Shown piece by piece: positions 26,302-35,121 of a stretch of 64,000 nucleotides of DNA. The notes below the pieces were generated by a model, which worked only from the letters and a program-made list of their open reading frames with translations, was not told the origin of the DNA and ran no database searches. Positions within the stretch are counted from its first letter, which is position 1; every line of letters starts with the position of its first letter. The stretch is from contig NZ_BMNS01000001.1 of NCBI RefSeq assembly GCF_014646675.1, forward strand, positions 29,766-93,765, in the 5' to 3' direction. This stretch comes from Lutibacter litoralis (lineage in GTDB: Bacteria; Bacteroidota; Bacteroidia; Flavobacteriales; Flavobacteriaceae). The translations under genes were made by a program, and so were the position numbers.

Positions 26302-26780
26302 TTAAAATTATTTAATTTTCATACTCGTATGGCTTTTCTGATTACGCCCTGTTTTTATAGTGACTCTAGACTCCACTTTCATATAATTTAAAGTTGATTT
26401 AAAATAATTTTTATGTTATACAGTTCTTTTGTGTCTAATTTTCTAAATCTATTGGGATTAACTATATATTCACGGTGTTTTCAAACGTTTCAATAGTACT
26501 GTTTTGAAATCTAATATTTAATTGATGAAGAAAGGGATTATTTAACAATCTATTTCTTAAAATTATCAGGTGTTAAATAGCCGTTTTAGAAAAGCAGTTT
26601 CTATTTTCATAATTGATTTTTTTAGTTAGTTGTAGCTAAATGTAGTAAAAAAAACTGAATAAGAGTGATTTAAACTATTGAATAATTTTTAAGCTACACG
26701 GCAATAATATAGCAATTAACACTCTTAAAAAAGGTAAAATTCAACAAATAGATTTCTAAGTTTTTAACTACTTTTACACC
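26302..26780. other. 479-base non-coding gap before the TatD gene
   Basis: I see no ORF, RNA gene or strong hairpin here. The composition is like the surrounding DNA. The tatD-type promoter should lie at the right end, but no exact TAnnTTTG box is present. Confidence 0.5.
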
Positions 26781-27548
26781 ATGATAATAACTGATACACA
26801 CACGCATTTATATAGCGAACAATTTGATGAAGATAGAAACGAAATGATGCAACGAGCAATTGATGTTGGTGTTTCTCGTTTTTTTATTCCAGCTATAGAT
26901 TCAACCTATTTGGATGCAATGTTAGATTTGGAAAAATCGTTTCCAAAAAATACTTTTTTAATGATGGGTTTACATCCAACCCACGTAAAAGAAAATGTTG
27001 AAGAAGAATTGGCTTTTGTTAAGGAATGGTTAGATAAACGTAATTTTTATGCGGTTGGAGAAATTGGAATTGATTTATATTGGGATAAAACATTTTTAAA
27101 AGAACAACAATATGCTTTTAAGCAACAAATTGAATGGGCGAAAGAAAAAAACCTACCAATTATAATACATTGTAGAGATGCCTTTGATGAAATTTTTGAA
27201 GTATTACAGGAAGTTAAAGACGATAATCTTTTTGGAATTTTTCATTGTTTTACTGGAAATTTAGAACAGGCTAAACAAGCAATTTCATATAACATGAAAT
27301 TAGGAATTGGTGGTGTAGTAACGTTTAAAAATGGAAAAATAGACCAATTTTTAAATGAAATTCCAATTGAACATATTGTGTTAGAAACTGATGCGCCCTA
27401 TTTAGCTCCAACTCCTTTTAGAGGAAAAAGAAATGAAAGCAGTTATATTATTAAAGTTTTAGATAAATTAGTTGATATCTATGGTTTAACTCCGCAAGAA
27501 ATTGCTGCAATAACTACTCAAAACTCAAAAGATGTTTTTGGAATTTAA
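26781..27548 (+). CDS. TatD family metal-dependent hydrolase
   Basis: A 255-residue TIM-barrel hydrolase. Metal ligands are visible in TDTHTHLYSEQFD (HxH near residue 6), GEIGIDLYWD (Glu near residue 93), IIIHCRDAFDE (His near residue 128), GIFHCFTG (His near residue 153) and the Asp of LETDAPYLAP near residue 203. TatD proteins are 3'-5' exonucleases acting in DNA repair and RNA turnover, and this member's exact substrate is inferred. It converges on the small lipoprotein gene with a 2-base gap. Confidence 0.93.
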   Translation: MIITDTHTHLYSEQFDEDRNEMMQRAIDVGVSRFFIPAIDSTYLDAMLDLEKSFPKNTFLMMGLHPTHVKENVEEELAFVKEWLDKRNFYAVGEIGIDLYWDKTFLKEQQYAFKQQIEWAKEKNLPIIIHCRDAFDEIFEVLQEVKDDNLFGIFHCFTGNLEQAKQAISYNMKLGIGGVVTFKNGKIDQFLNEIPIEHIVLETDAPYLAPTPFRGKRNESSYIIKVLDKLVDIYGLTPQEIAAITTQNSKDVFGI

Positions 27549-27550
27549 CT

Positions 27551-27913
27551 CTATTCAATTTTTATAAATGGCAAGTCTGAGTAATCATGTAACAGAAGCT
27601 CTCCTTCTGAATTAATAGTGTATTCTGTTATAATTACCGCATCTAATCCATCAATTGTAAGGCTATTTTCATCAGCGCTCCAATTAAACGGAACAAGTGA
27701 AGAAATAATTCCTGTTTTATCAGTGCCAGTTTTAAAGGTTCTAAACCCAACATTATTAGCGTTAAAATTCAGTTTAAATTCAAGCTCATCACTAAAATCA
27801 CTACGCAACCATTCGCCAACCAATTTTTCAGAATAATTTATCTCATCATCACTCTTACAAGATAATGTTAAAGTAAAAACCAAAATAATTAAAAGAAACT
27901 TACTTTTTTTCAT
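27551..27913 (-). CDS. Small lipoprotein of unknown function
   Basis: A 120-residue lipoprotein with signal peptide and lipobox LTLSC (Cys near residue 19). The mature part is beta-rich (GEWLRSDFSDELEFKLNFNANNVGFRTFKTG, then TEYTINSEGELLLHDYS) and looks like a lipocalin-like or META-type small barrel of the kind seen in many Bacteroidota lipoproteins. The family could not be named with certainty. It is monocistronic with a -7 box 8 bases upstream of the ATG, so it may be leaderless or nearly so. Confidence 0.75.
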   Translation of the reverse strand: MKKSKFLLIILVFTLTLSCKSDDEINYSEKLVGEWLRSDFSDELEFKLNFNANNVGFRTFKTGTDKTGIISSLVPFNWSADENSLTIDGLDAVIITEYTINSEGELLLHDYSDLPFIKIE

Positions 27914-27920
27914 AACACAA

Positions 27921-27928
27921 CAAAGATA
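27921..27928 (-). promoter_or_regulatory. Candidate -7 box for the small lipoprotein gene
   Basis: The minus strand reads TATCTTTG (TAnnTTTG), ending 7 bases before the ATG at 27913. The very short distance implies a leaderless or nearly leaderless mRNA, or that this box is a chance match. Confidence 0.4.
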
Positions 27929-28045
27929 ATGTAAAAAAACTTTTAAAAGTATATTGATTAATAAATAGCTTGTTTTTCTAATGATTGTTACGCTATTATA
28001 AATAAATGTATCTTTAAAATTAATAAATGATACTCAAATACGTTG

Positions 28046-28525
28046 ATGAAACTTAAAACAACCTACTATAAATCACCTATTGGAACAGCAAAAATTGAAG
28101 GAAATATAGATGGAATTACCTCAATTACAGTTATAGATGAAGTAATTGAAACTTCTAAAAATATTCCAACAGATTTACAAGATTGTGTTTTACAGTTAGA
28201 TGAGTTTTTTAAAGGAAATCGCAAAAATTTCAACTTAAAACTAAATCCAAAAGGAACTGAATTCCAAAAAAAAGTATGGGAAGCCTTACAAAATGTGCCC
28301 TATGGGAAAACCAGAACATATTTAGAGCAATCTAAAGTTATTGGCAACGTAAAAGCAATTAGAGCGGTTGCCTCTGCCAATGGTAAAAATCCGATTTGGA
28401 TTGTAATTCCGTGTCATAGAATTATTGGAACTGACGGCTCTTTAATTGGTTATGCCGGAGGTTTGTGGCGAAAAAAATGGTTGTTAGAACATGAAAATCC
28501 TACAACCCAACAATCATTATTTTAA
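28046..28525 (+). CDS. ogt: Methylated-DNA--protein-cysteine methyltransferase
   Basis: A 159-residue O6-alkylguanine repair protein that takes the alkyl group onto its active-site Cys in WIVIPCHRIIG (Cys near residue 122). The DNA-binding HTH region is FQKKVWEALQNVPYGKTRTY and RAVASANGKNP, including the conserved Arg finger and Asn hinge. ATG at 28046 is preferred; a TTG one codon upstream extends the frame. It precedes the large outer-membrane protein gene by 32 bases on the same strand. Confidence 0.94.
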   Translation: MKLKTTYYKSPIGTAKIEGNIDGITSITVIDEVIETSKNIPTDLQDCVLQLDEFFKGNRKNFNLKLNPKGTEFQKKVWEALQNVPYGKTRTYLEQSKVIGNVKAIRAVASANGKNPIWIVIPCHRIIGTDGSLIGYAGGLWRKKWLLEHENPTTQQSLF

Positions 28526-28557
28526 ACTATTTTTGTTGAAATAACGTTAGGTTGAAA

Positions 28558-31500
28558 ATGAAAAAAGGTTTACTCTTATTATTTCTTTTAGTTAGTGTAA
28601 TTTCTAATGCTCAAATTCAATCTAAAAATCTTCATAAAAAGTCTTTTATAGTAAAAAACGATACCTTAAAAATAGATTCTGTTAGCATTACTCCTTTTAA
28701 TTTTAAGGTTTATTCTAAAAATGAATTACTAATTGACAGCTCAAAATATACTATTGATTTTTCAAAAGCATTGTTGATTTTCAACTCAAAAAATCATACA
28801 AAATTTACCGATGTTATTATTGAATATACTTCATATCCTGATTTTTTAACTAAAGAATATACCATTTTCGATTCAAAATTAATTGTCCCTAATGCTTCAA
28901 ACCAAACGCAGCTTTATAGTTTAACTACCAACCAACAAAAGATTCCTTTTAAACCTTTCGAGGGACTAAATACAGCAGGAAATATAACAAGAGGACTTAC
29001 AACCGGAAACAATCAAAATGGCGTTGTAAATTCTTCATTAGATTTACAAATTGCCGGTAAACTATCTGATAAAGTGACTTTAAAAGCAGCAATTTTAGAT
29101 ACAAATTTACCAATTCAAGAAAATGGAAATACGTATAAATTAAATGAATTTGACCGTGTTTTTATCGAATTATTTAGCGATAACTGGAGTATAAATGCAG
29201 GTGATATTTATTTAAAAAATAACCAAACTTCTTTTTTAAAATTCAATAAAAAAGTATCAGGTTTAGGTGTAAAAGTTAAGATTAATAATGATAATTCTGA
29301 AATTAATATTGAAACCTCTGGAGCTATTGTAAAAGGAAAATATAAAAAAGTAGCATTTAAAGGTTTAGAAGGAAATCAAGGTCCTTATAAATTGTCCGAT
29401 TTTAATAACAGCTATATCTTAATTTTATCTGGAACTGAACAAATTTATGTAAACGGAATACAACTAAAACGCGGAGAAGAAAACGATTATACTATTGATT
29501 ATAACACCGCAGAAATTACGTTTACAACCACATTTCCTATTACTGGAAATATGCGTATTACTGCTGAATATCAATTTACCGATAGAATTTATACACGTTT
29601 TATAACCTATAATAATATACAATATAAAAGCGAAAAATTAGCTGTAAGTGGTTATTTTTATAATGAAAACGACTTGAAAAATCAGCCCTTAGAACAAGAT
29701 TTATCTAACGAACAAAAACAATTACTTTCTGAAGCTGGAAATAATCCAAACTTAATGGTTACGCCTTCTGCTTATTCAGCTACTTTTTCTGAAGATAAAA
29801 TTCTGTATAAAAAAAATGTTATTGGCACTGCAGAAATTTTTGAATATTCAACAAATGAAAACGATGAGTTATACAATGTTACTTTTACCTATGTTGGAGA
29901 AAATGTAGGAAATTATGTATTAAAAGAGATAATAGCGATTGGGAAGATTTACGAATATATTGGCGAGAATTTAGGTAATTACAATCCCGTAATTCAACTA
30001 ATTGCACCAAATAAATTACAAATCGCTGTTGTTAAAGCAACCTACAATCCAACGTCAAAAACAACCCTAAATGTTGAAACTGCTTTTAGTAGTAATGATG
30101 AAAATTTATTTTCAAGCATCGACGATTTAGAAAATAATGGTTTAGCCACAAAAATAAATTGGGAGCAAGTACTTCTTGATAAAAAATGGCAATTAAAAAG
30201 CAATTTAAAATTTGGTTTTATTAATGAAAAATTCAAAAGCATTGAACGTATTCAAAATATAGAATTTAATAGAGATTGGAATATTGAAACAATTAGTGGA
30301 AATCAGACATTAATAAGTAGTGCTTTGGAATTTTCAAACAAAAAAAACAATACAATTAATTATTTGTTTGAAAACTTAGAATTTAGCGATTCCTTTACTG
30401 GAAATAAACACCATTTATTTGGAAATTTAAAGTTTAAAAATATTTCAATAAATTTTAATAACAGCATTTTAAACAATAAAACCTCTTTTGAAAAAGGAAC
30501 ATTTTTAAGATATTACATCAGCTCTAAGTACAATCTTTCAAAAAGTTGGTACGGTTTAGCTTTACAGGGAGAAAATAACAAACGTACCGAAAATTCAACA
30601 GATTTACCCTTAGCTATAAGTCATAAATTTAACGAAATTGAAGGGTTTTTTGGTGTTGGAGATTCCACAAATGTATATACTCAATTTGGTGCAAATTTTA
30701 GAACTACAGATAGTATTCAAAACATCAATTTTGAGCAGGTAAATAATGCTAAAACTTTTTATGTAAAATCAACTTTAATAAATACAAATACCGCCAACTT
30801 AAAAGCGTATGTTAATTACAGAACTGTTGAAAATTTCAACTTTAAAGATGAAACTTCTTTAAACTCTAAAATTGTTTACAATCAGGAGTTATTTAATCAA
30901 TTTTTAAATTTTAATACCAATTACCAATCACTTTCCGGAACACTTCCTCAACAAGATTATACGTACATAAAAACAGAACCAGGACAAGGATTTTATACTT
31001 GGATTGATTACAATAACAACGAAATCAAAGAGTCAAACGAGTTTGAAATTGCACAATTTACAGATCAAGCAACGTATTTACGCGTAATTTTACCAACCAT
31101 AAATTATATTGCTACCCATCAAAATAAGTTTTCGCAAATAGTGGCAATAAATCCGCAACAATGGAATACAAAAACTGGAGTAAAAAAGTTTCTTTCTCAT
31201 TTTTACAATCAGACTTATATTTTAATTGACAGAAAACAAAAGAAAGAAGATCGCAAATTTAACTTAAATCCTTTTGATACTAATAACTCAAATTTATTGG
31301 GTTTAAATTTCAATTTAAACAATAGTTTTTACTTCAATAAAGGGTTAAAAAAATATTCAACCACTTATAATTTTATAAATTCTAAAAATAAGAATACTAC
31401 TACAATAGATAATTTAGAAAACTCAATTCAACAGCACAAACTACAATTTGAACATAAATTAGGTAGTTTTTGGCAATTTAATTTTGATGTTAGTAATTCT

Positions 31501-31947
31501 GTAAACAAAACAGTATCGCTAAATTATGCCAATAGAAATTACGAATTAAATAACGCTAGTCTATTTCCTAAAATTTCCTATTATTACAATACCAACACTT
31601 ATTTATCGCTATTTTTTGAAGCAAAAAAGAAAGAAAATCAAATCGGAAATCTTGAAACCTTAGCCACAAACAAATTTGGGTTGGAAATTAATTATGCAAA
31701 CAATTCTAAAAATTTATTAAAAGCAGCAATTAATTTATTCAATAATAAATTTCAAGGAAATAACAACTCTCCAATTGCATATCAAATGCTTGAAGGTTTA
31801 CAACCAGGTAAAAACTACACTTGGAATTTGTTATTTTATAGAAAAATTAATTCGTTCTTAAATTTAAACTTAAATTATTTAGGTAGAAAAAGCGAAACTT
31901 CAAAAACAATTCATACTGGTACAGTTCAATTAAAGGCATTTTTTTAG
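28558..31947 (+). CDS. Large secreted beta-rich protein, predicted outer-membrane barrel
   Basis: A 1129-residue exported protein from ATG 28558 (a TTG two codons upstream is also open). The signal peptide is KKGLLLLFLLVSVISNAQ. Residues 140-215 (GNITRGLTTGNNQNGVVNSSLDLQIAGKL, DTNLPIQENGNTYKLNEFD) look conserved and precede long Asn/Lys-rich stretches with alternating aromatic and polar residues, ending in aromatic VQLKAFF, as expected for an outer-membrane barrel. There is no TonB box or plug. I cannot name the family. Parts resemble the surface protein families of Bacteroidota, but function is unknown. Confidence 0.75.
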   Translation: MKKGLLLLFLLVSVISNAQIQSKNLHKKSFIVKNDTLKIDSVSITPFNFKVYSKNELLIDSSKYTIDFSKALLIFNSKNHTKFTDVIIEYTSYPDFLTKEYTIFDSKLIVPNASNQTQLYSLTTNQQKIPFKPFEGLNTAGNITRGLTTGNNQNGVVNSSLDLQIAGKLSDKVTLKAAILDTNLPIQENGNTYKLNEFDRVFIELFSDNWSINAGDIYLKNNQTSFLKFNKKVSGLGVKVKINNDNSEINIETSGAIVKGKYKKVAFKGLEGNQGPYKLSDFNNSYILILSGTEQIYVNGIQLKRGEENDYTIDYNTAEITFTTTFPITGNMRITAEYQFTDRIYTRFITYNNIQYKSEKLAVSGYFYNENDLKNQPLEQDLSNEQKQLLSEAGNNPNLMVTPSAYSATFSEDKILYKKNVIGTAEIFEYSTNENDELYNVTFTYVGENVGNYVLKEIIAIGKIYEYIGENLGNYNPVIQLIAPNKLQIAVVKATYNPTSKTTLNVETAFSSNDENLFSSIDDLENNGLATKINWEQVLLDKKWQLKSNLKFGFINEKFKSIERIQNIEFNRDWNIETISGNQTLISSALEFSNKKNNTINYLFENLEFSDSFTGNKHHLFGNLKFKNISINFNNSILNNKTSFEKGTFLRYYISSKYNLSKSWYGLALQGENNKRTENSTDLPLAISHKFNEIEGFFGVGDSTNVYTQFGANFRTTDSIQNINFEQVNNAKTFYVKSTLINTNTANLKAYVNYRTVENFNFKDETSLNSKIVYNQELFNQFLNFNTNYQSLSGTLPQQDYTYIKTEPGQGFYTWIDYNNNEIKESNEFEIAQFTDQATYLRVILPTINYIATHQNKFSQIVAINPQQWNTKTGVKKFLSHFYNQTYILIDRKQKKEDRKFNLNPFDTNNSNLLGLNFNLNNSFYFNKGLKKYSTTYNFINSKNKNTTTIDNLENSIQQHKLQFEHKLGSFWQFNFDVSNSVNKTVSLNYANRNYELNNASLFPKISYYYNTNTYLSLFFEAKKKENQIGNLETLATNKFGLEINYANNSKNLLKAAINLFNNKFQGNNNSPIAYQMLEGLQPGKNYTWNLLFYRKINSFLNLNLNYLGRKSETSKTIHTGTVQLKAFF

Positions 31948-31973
31948 AAGAAACATAGAATTATTCTTCCTTT
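31947..31973 (+). terminator. Weak terminator of the large outer-membrane protein gene
   Basis: GAAGAA and TTCTTC pair around an 11-base loop and are followed by CCTTTT, directly after the stop. The stem is short, so confidence is low. Confidence 0.4.
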
Positions 31974-32007
31974 TAATTCAGATTATACTAATATTTATAA
32001 TTCAATC

Positions 32008-32493
32008 TTAAACAAGCTTTTTTAATATTTCACTACTAATTTTAGTAGAATTTTTAGCTTCAGAAAGTGCAATGTGCGTTTGTACATTTCCTAAATTTTT
32101 AAGTAAAGAAAGTTTCGTTAAAATAAAATTTTCATAATCTTCAATATCTCTAACAATTACTTTCACTAAAAAATCAAAATTTCCTGTGATACGATAACAT
32201 TCCATAACCTCAGGAAAAGTTTTAATGTCTTTTTCAAACTTTGTCAAATAACTTCTGTTATGCTCTTTTAATGTTAAACTAATAAAAACAGTTTGCTTTA
32301 AACCTAATTTTCGTTCATTTAACAAAGCCGTATATTGTTTTATAAATCCTTCTTTTTCTAACTTCTTTATTCTTTCAAAAACAGGCGTAGTTGAAAGGTT
32401 TAAAGTTTCAGACATACTTTTTATGGTTATCCTCCCATTTTCTTGAATTAAATCAAGAATCTTTAAATCAATAGTATCTAATTTTAAACTCAT
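32008..32493 (-). CDS. Lrp/AsnC family transcriptional regulator
   Basis: A 161-residue regulator. An N-terminal HTH (IDLKILDLIQENGRITIKSMSETLNLSTTPVFERIKKLEKEG) is followed by the effector-binding RAM/AsnC domain (QTVFISLTLKEHN, MECYRITGNFDFLVKVIVRD). Start: ATG at 32493 is preferred over the in-frame ATG at 32532, because a TATATTTG -7 box (32520-32527) lies inside the longer version, which would leave no promoter room. It is divergent from the amino acid dehydrogenase-hmgA-hpd operon and is the natural candidate to sense an amino acid and control it. Confidence 0.9.
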   Translation of the reverse strand: MSLKLDTIDLKILDLIQENGRITIKSMSETLNLSTTPVFERIKKLEKEGFIKQYTALLNERKLGLKQTVFISLTLKEHNRSYLTKFEKDIKTFPEVMECYRITGNFDFLVKVIVRDIEDYENFILTKLSLLKNLGNVQTHIALSEAKNSTKISSEILKKLV

Positions 32494-32519
32494 TTTAGAA
32501 AAATCATATTTTAACACAT

Positions 32520-32527
32520 CAAATATA
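32520..32527 (-). promoter_or_regulatory. Candidate -7 box for the Lrp/AsnC regulator
   Basis: The minus strand reads TATATTTG (TAnnTTTG), 26 bases upstream of the preferred ATG at 32493. It helps choose this start over the upstream ATG at 32532. Confidence 0.5.
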
Positions 32528-32629
32528 TGCATTTGTAGATTTTTATTCTATTTTTTAGTGCATTTATGTTATTTTATACTGTATTTAAATTTAATAAGCA
32601 GTTTAAAAATATTAACCTCGTCTAAACCA

Positions 32630-32637
32630 TATTTTTG
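32630..32637 (+). promoter_or_regulatory. Candidate -7 box for the aromatic amino acid catabolic operon
   Basis: TATTTTTG matches TAnnTTTG and lies 26 bases upstream of the dehydrogenase ATG at 32664, within the intergenic region shared with the divergent Lrp/AsnC gene. Confidence 0.5.
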
Positions 32638-32663
32638 ATTTTACAATTTTCTAAATAAAAAAT

Positions 32664-33896
32664 ATGTCTAGCTTAATAAAAGAATTTGAACAAACACCAC
32701 CAGAAATTGTTTTTGAGTGGAAAGATAAAGAATTGGGTGCCGAAGGTTGGGTAGTTATCAACTCTCTAAAAGGGGGTGCTGCAGGAGGTGGAACCAGAAT
32801 GCGTAAAGGACTAAACAGAAACGAAGTAGAGTCTTTAGCCAAAACTATGGAAATAAAATTTACTGTTTCTGGGCCTAAAATTGGAGGTGCTAAATCTGGT
32901 ATAAATTTCGACCCAAAAAATCCAAAAAAAGCAGAAGTTTTAAAAAGGTGGTATAAAGTAATAATGCCGTTATTAAAAAATTATTACGGAACAGGTGGCG
33001 ATTTAAATATTGATGAATTGGTTGAAGTAATTCCAATTACCGAAAGTTATGGTTTATCACACCCTCAAGAAGGTGTTGTAAATGGTTTTTTTAGTATGGA
33101 AATAAGTAAGCATAAAGATAAGATTGAACGTTTACAATACGGTGTTTCCAAACAAGTTACAGATAAAAAATACATTCCAACTACCACTAATAATTATAAA
33201 ATTGCAGATTTAATTACGGGTTATGGTGTAAGTGAAGCTATAAAACATTATTACAATATTTGGGGTGGTAAAATTGAAGAAAAAAGAGCGATAGTTCAAG
33301 GTTGGGGAAATGTTGGCGCGGCAGCAGGGTTTTATTTAGCAAATTACGGTGTTAAAATTGTTGGAATTGTTGATTATAATGGCGGCTTAATAAATACTGA
33401 AGGATTTAATATTCAAGAAATTGAAGCCTTATTAGCAAGTAAAAAAAGTTTAAAAGAACAAACTACATTTATAGATTTTGAAACTATCATGCGACAAATT
33501 TGGAGCGTTGGGGCTGAAATATTTATTCCAGCAGCGGGCTCAAGAATGGTCGAGAAAAGTCAATTAGATACCATGATTGCAAATGGTTTAGAAGTAATAA
33601 GTTGTGGAGCAAATGTTCCTTTTAATGATGCTGAAATTTTTATGGGAAACATTTTATCTGAAATGGATAAAAAAATAGCCATTCTTCCAGATTTTATTGC
33701 CAATTGCGGAATGGCAAGAGTTTTTGCTTTTCTAATGGAAAACGAAGGTGAAATAACCGATGAAATTTTATTTAAAGACACTTCTAACGTAATAAAAGAT
33801 GCCTTACAAAAAACCTATGAAGTTTGCCCAAAAGGTATTAACTTAACAGAAAAATCTTTAGATATTGCTATAAAAGAATTGCAAAACAGAAAGTAA
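32664..33896 (+). CDS. Glu/Leu/Phe/Val-type amino acid dehydrogenase
   Basis: A 410-residue NAD(P)-dependent dehydrogenase that deaminates an L-amino acid to its 2-oxo acid. The substrate region has KGGAAGGGTRMRKGL and KFTVSGPKIGGAKSGI, with the catalytic Lys residues. The Rossmann fold shows VQGWGNVGAAAGFYLANYG near residue 215. Position at the head of an operon with homogentisate and 4-hydroxyphenylpyruvate dioxygenases suggests use of aromatic or branched amino acids. Sequence alone does not separate Glu, Leu or Phe dehydrogenase. An Lrp/AsnC gene is divergent. Confidence 0.85.
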   Translation: MSSLIKEFEQTPPEIVFEWKDKELGAEGWVVINSLKGGAAGGGTRMRKGLNRNEVESLAKTMEIKFTVSGPKIGGAKSGINFDPKNPKKAEVLKRWYKVIMPLLKNYYGTGGDLNIDELVEVIPITESYGLSHPQEGVVNGFFSMEISKHKDKIERLQYGVSKQVTDKKYIPTTTNNYKIADLITGYGVSEAIKHYYNIWGGKIEEKRAIVQGWGNVGAAAGFYLANYGVKIVGIVDYNGGLINTEGFNIQEIEALLASKKSLKEQTTFIDFETIMRQIWSVGAEIFIPAAGSRMVEKSQLDTMIANGLEVISCGANVPFNDAEIFMGNILSEMDKKIAILPDFIANCGMARVFAFLMENEGEITDEILFKDTSNVIKDALQKTYEVCPKGINLTEKSLDIAIKELQNRK

Positions 33897-33920
33897 TAAC
33901 TATTTTTAAATAAAAATAAG

Positions 33921-35078
33921 ATGCCAATCTATCATAAACTTGGAAATATTCCTCCAAAAAGACATACAATATTTAAAAAGCCAAACGGTGATTTTTATTA
34001 TGAACAACTTTTTGGAACTATTGGTTTTGATGGAATGTATAGTAATTTATATCACGAAAACCGACCTACACAGGTTAAAAAAATAGCAGAACCTTATAGT
34101 GTAGCTCCAAAAATTGCAAAAGCGGTTAATATTCAATCTTACAGGCTTAAAGGTTTTCAAGTAAAACCTGAAAATGATTATTTAGAGAGTAGAAAAATTA
34201 TACTTACAAATAGCGATTGTAATATTATTTTAGCAGCACCTAAAGAGTTAACCAACAATTATTTTTATAAAAATACAGATGCCGATGAACTTATTTTTGT
34301 TCATAAAGGCACTGGAAAACTCCGTACACATTTAGGTAATTTAGACTTTAAATATGGCGATTATTTGCTAATTCCAAGAGGAACTATTTATAAAATAGAT
34401 TTTGAAACTTCCGATAATCGATTATTTATTGTAGAGAGTTATAAACCAATTTATACTCCAAAACGCTACAGAAATTGGTTTGGTCAATTACTAGAACACT
34501 CCCCATTTTGCGAACGTGACATCAGAAAGCCTCAGGAAATAGAAACGTATAACGAAAAAGGAGACTTTCTAATTAAAATTAAAAAACAAAATCAGCTATT
34601 TAATATGGTATATGCCACGCATCCGTTTGATGTAGTTGGTTATGACGGACATAATTATCCGTATGCTTTCTCAATCCACGATTTTGAACCAATTACCGGA
34701 AGAATTCATCAACCTCCACCTGTACACCAAACTTTTGAAACCGACGCTTTTGTAGTTTGCAGTTTTGTCCCTCGCTTATACGATTATCATCCAGATGCAA
34801 TTCCAGCTCCTTACAACCACAGCAATATAGATTCTGATGAAGTTTTATACTATGTTGATGGAGATTTTATGAGCAGAAATGATATTGATGCCGGACATAT
34901 TTCACTCCATCCAGCTGGAATTCCACATGGCCCTCACCCTGGAGCAATGGAACGCAGCATTGGTGAAAAATCTACAAATGAACTGGCAGTAATGGTTGAC
35001 ACTTTTAAACCACTTATGGTTACGGAAGAAGCGTTAAAAATTGCAGATGAAGATTATTATAAATCGTGGTTAGATTAA
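33921..35078 (+). CDS. hmgA: Homogentisate 1,2-dioxygenase
   Basis: A 385-residue non-haem iron enzyme that opens the ring of homogentisate to maleylacetoacetate in tyrosine catabolism. The C-terminal region contains the signatures VVGYDGHNYPYAFSIHDFEP, IHQPPPVHQTFE, FVPRLYDYHPDAIPAPYNHS with iron ligands, DSDEVLYYVDGDF and HPAGIPHGPHPGA. The length fits the shorter bacterial form (about 385 residues). It is 24 bases downstream of the dehydrogenase and 43 bases upstream of hpd. Confidence 0.95.
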   Translation: MPIYHKLGNIPPKRHTIFKKPNGDFYYEQLFGTIGFDGMYSNLYHENRPTQVKKIAEPYSVAPKIAKAVNIQSYRLKGFQVKPENDYLESRKIILTNSDCNIILAAPKELTNNYFYKNTDADELIFVHKGTGKLRTHLGNLDFKYGDYLLIPRGTIYKIDFETSDNRLFIVESYKPIYTPKRYRNWFGQLLEHSPFCERDIRKPQEIETYNEKGDFLIKIKKQNQLFNMVYATHPFDVVGYDGHNYPYAFSIHDFEPITGRIHQPPPVHQTFETDAFVVCSFVPRLYDYHPDAIPAPYNHSNIDSDEVLYYVDGDFMSRNDIDAGHISLHPAGIPHGPHPGAMERSIGEKSTNELAVMVDTFKPLMVTEEALKIADEDYYKSWLD

Positions 35079-35121
35079 AATTTGGAACAACAAATTTACT
35101 ATTTAATAAAAATCAAAAAAA

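Noticed and set aside
26302-26780. Possible hidden gene in the 479-base gap
   Set aside because: All frames are closed by frequent stops and no conserved motif is visible.
32494-32532. Longer N-terminus of the Lrp/AsnC regulator
   Set aside because: It contains a good -7 promoter box and adds residues that precede the conserved HTH start.
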